This document shows, piece after piece, positions 46,202 to 47,577 of a stretch of DNA of 47,577 nt. The DNA comes from a virus, in the IMG/VR virus record IMGVR_UViG_3300049457_000013, positions 1 through 47,577 of that record. One strand, written 5' to 3'. The position numbers and the translations under genes are program-made. Each line of letters starts with the position of its first letter. Position 1 is the stretch's first letter. Under the pieces are notes generated by a model, which saw only the letters and a list, made by a program, of their open reading frames with translations, was not told the DNA's origin and did no database searches.

Positions 46202-46744
46202 CTAGAGTTTGAGGGGGAGTACGCGGAATGCGACGCTGCGTTCGTTGAGTTCGACGGGGGAGTGGATCAACTCAACGGCCTCAGGGAACGGTACGGCGGG
46301 ATCAAAGGTTCGACAAACCTCACAGACCTCGACTCGGCAGTTAGGGTACAGGTTCTTAACAACGGGCTGATATAGACGCCGCAACTGCCACCACGCCTCA
46401 GGCATGTGTTGGTACTTAATCTCCACGATGACGACGCGGCCGAGGGCGGCAACTAGCCCATCGGGAATAACGCAACGAGATACGCCGGCGGCGAAGAAAT
46501 GGATGGTGGGGGAGACGATGTACATTGGGCCTAGGACTGCCGTGAGGGCCGCTTGCACCTTATCTTCGTAGCGAAGTCCGTTCTTTTGTGCCGCCGTGAT
46601 GCCGCCGGGAAGTTGCGCACACATACGTACAATGCTGGCGCTGTGGACTGGCCCGGCAAGAGGGCGAAAGCCGCGTGGCATTGGCACTTCGACAGCCACC
46701 GGGGCGCTGTTTTGGCTACTCAGCGGCGAGAGGGAGGGTAGCAT
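46202..46744 (-). CDS. PD-(D/E)XK nuclease-like protein
   Basis: Start at 46744 with AGGAGG four to nine bases upstream; a reading six codons longer is rejected. The 180-residue product has SRCVIPDGL followed by a strand VVIVEIKYQH: the P-D...E-x-K core of PD-(D/E)XK enzymes. WWQLRRLYQP follows, like the QxxxY helix. It lies next to the terminase small-subunit-like gene, so it may process packaging ends or degrade host DNA late. Small single-domain nucleases of this type also occur as VRR-NUC proteins. Not verified by structure. Confidence 0.65.
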   Translation of the reverse strand: MLPSLSPLSSQNSAPVAVEVPMPRGFRPLAGPVHSASIVRMCAQLPGGITAAQKNGLRYEDKVQAALTAVLGPMYIVSPTIHFFAAGVSRCVIPDGLVAALGRVVIVEIKYQHMPEAWWQLRRLYQPVVKNLYPNCRVEVCEVCRTFDPAVPFPEAVELIHSPVELNERSVAFRVLPLKL

Positions 46745-47300
46745 TTGCCTCCTCCTTTCCAACGGCGGGCGGCTGGTGTTCGGCGCTTGGCGACTCTAGG
46801 CGCCGCTGCTCGACCATTCGGATAGCAGCTCTTGCTTCCTCAAGGACTGCAACGGGCGCGGCCAGCGGAGTATTGTTGTTGTTAACCTGCACATTGACGG
46901 CTGGCGCTGGATGCGCCGAAGGCGCATAGCCGAGCCGATCGAGGGCGTCCATGACGCCGCCGGTCACGAGTTGGAATGGAACGGCGGTTCGCTTCGTCGT
47001 GAGGTGCTCCAGCATAATGTCGAGGCCAGCTTCGGCGACCGCAGTTACTTTGCTGCGGATGGTGAAGTCGTGGGTGCGCTCCCACTCCTTCTTCCGATCC
47101 TCGAGGTAATCGCGAAAGAGATCGGTATTCACAATCATGGAGATCGTGTTAGCGCCGCGGCCAAGCTCGGCGGCGCAATCTTGCAACTTGCCGCCGGGGT
47201 TACGGATCATCCAGTCGGCAATGGCAGAGTACCACCACCCCCACCTCCGTTTATACGGATTGGAAGGGGCCTCTTGGCGGCGGGGCGCTGCGAAAGTCAT
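46716..47300 (-). CDS. Terminase small subunit-like protein
   Basis: The 194-residue product has an N-terminal helix-turn-helix region (WWYSAIADWMIRNPGGKLQD, CAAELGRGANTISMIVNTDL) and a charged helix (FRDYLEDRKKEWERTHDF), then a coiled region and a His/Ala/Pro-rich disordered tail. This arrangement, a DNA-binding HTH plus oligomerisation helix, fits small terminase subunits, and the large terminase lies downstream in the same unit. It would recognise the packaging site. A perfect 7-bp hairpin (46911-46927) lies in the linker-coding DNA. ATGA overlap with the upstream gene. Confidence 0.65.
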   Translation of the reverse strand: MTFAAPRRQEAPSNPYKRRWGWWYSAIADWMIRNPGGKLQDCAAELGRGANTISMIVNTDLFRDYLEDRKKEWERTHDFTIRSKVTAVAEAGLDIMLEHLTTKRTAVPFQLVTGGVMDALDRLGYAPSAHPAPAVNVQVNNNNTPLAAPVAVLEEARAAIRMVEQRRLESPSAEHQPPAVGKEEANATLPLAAE

Positions 47301-47557
47301 TCAAGGTACTCAATGTCTTCGATAAATGGTTCTGCGCAAGCACAAACTGCCCCTTCCATCGGAAACTCTGCCTGTAGTGTGTCTGGAACATAAGGTCGAA
47401 TTGGAAAGCCCTCAGCGGCAAACGGATCTTCCCCAAAATTTTGGGGATACATTTCCCTGTAGTGTGCGTCACTCACTGGAAACACAAGCGGAACTCCGAT
47501 AGGTTTGGGGGTAAGAGTATAGAGGGCGCGGGGGCGGGTCAAGCGGCCAGTGTACAT
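47297..47557 (-). CDS. Hypothetical 86-residue late protein (full copy across the junction)
   Basis: The complete version of the gene whose 5' part is repeated at 1-104. The product is Pro/Arg/Phe-rich at the start (TGRLTRPRALYTLTPKPIGV) and acidic at the end (CACAEPFIEDIEYLE). It has CAC near residue 73 but no clear fold signature. It overlaps the small-terminase-like gene by four bases (ATGA), which supports expression with packaging genes. Function unknown. Confidence 0.7.
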   Translation of the reverse strand: MYTGRLTRPRALYTLTPKPIGVPLVFPVSDAHYREMYPQNFGEDPFAAEGFPIRPYVPDTLQAEFPMEGAVCACAEPFIEDIEYLE

Positions 47558-47577
47558 TACACCCTTTACGGAGACCT
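47454..47577. repeat. Terminal direct repeat, right copy (assembly junction)
   Basis: The same 124 bases as 1-124, with an a instead of c at 47486 (equivalent of 33). Removing either copy and joining the ends gives one continuous late gene at the junction. The single silent difference is either sequencing noise or strain variation in the sampled population. Confidence 0.93.

Noticed and set aside
1-47577. Prophage or temperate lifestyle
   Set aside because: No integrase, excisionase, CI-like repressor, attachment repeat or host flanks were seen; the end repeat is best explained by circular assembly.

Overview
The window reads as an essentially complete genome of a strictly lytic-looking, short-tailed (podovirus-type) bacteriophage. 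The first 124 bases (1-124) recur as the last 124 (47454-47577) with one mismatch, which is what a circular or circularly permuted assembly looks like, so the unique genome is about 47,453 bp. No integrase, excisionase, lysogeny repressor, phage RNA polymerase, tRNA, CRISPR array or insertion sequence was recognised. The host cannot be named from the sequence. Good SD sites, sigma70-like promoters and the G+C-rich, C-biased coding strand suggest a Gram-negative, possibly alphaproteobacterial host, and the Sec signal peptides in the late region fit a diderm.

The layout is two long, divergent, tightly coupled gene arrays. A 624-bp gene-free region (1566-2189) separates them. It holds two inverted arrays of 13-bp repeats (1693-1769 and 1993-2069), each followed outward by a candidate promoter, and is a candidate replication origin and/or master control region. 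Rightward (2190-17659) run the early/replication genes: small proteins, a P-loop nucleotide kinase, a HIRAN-like protein, a small protein with an SSB-like acidic tip, a PD-(D/E)XK nuclease, a Sak4-like RecA-family ATPase with a likely ssDNA-binding partner, a ParB-like/DNA methyltransferase fusion, a UDG-exonuclease-polymerase A protein split in two around a Zn-knuckle winged-helix gene, and a DUF3987-type helicase/primase-like protein.

Leftward, crossing the contig junction, runs the late module: 1161 down to 1, then 47557 down to 17656. It encodes a small-terminase-like protein, a nuclease, small membrane and lysis candidates, the large terminase, portal, scaffold-like protein, SU10-type major capsid protein, decoration-like proteins, a cassette of Sec-exported proteins (32370-37244), an SGNH-esterase tail fibre/spike, an adaptor, a tail-collar fibre, a nozzle/stabilisation protein and a 1977-residue polyvalent protein with a zincin motif. 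The two arrays meet tail to tail at 17656-17659, where their stop codons share the palindrome CTAG.

The most unusual points are the mirror-image 13-bp repeat arrays, the clean in-frame split of DNA polymerase A, the ATGA-coupled cassette of secreted proteins in which two share a C-terminal tag, a C-terminal linear motif shared by three early proteins, an SSB-tip mimic, and two families of small palindromes, one intergenic and one in protein linkers. No endolysin could be recognised. All functional calls come from reading the sequence by eye; no database search was run.
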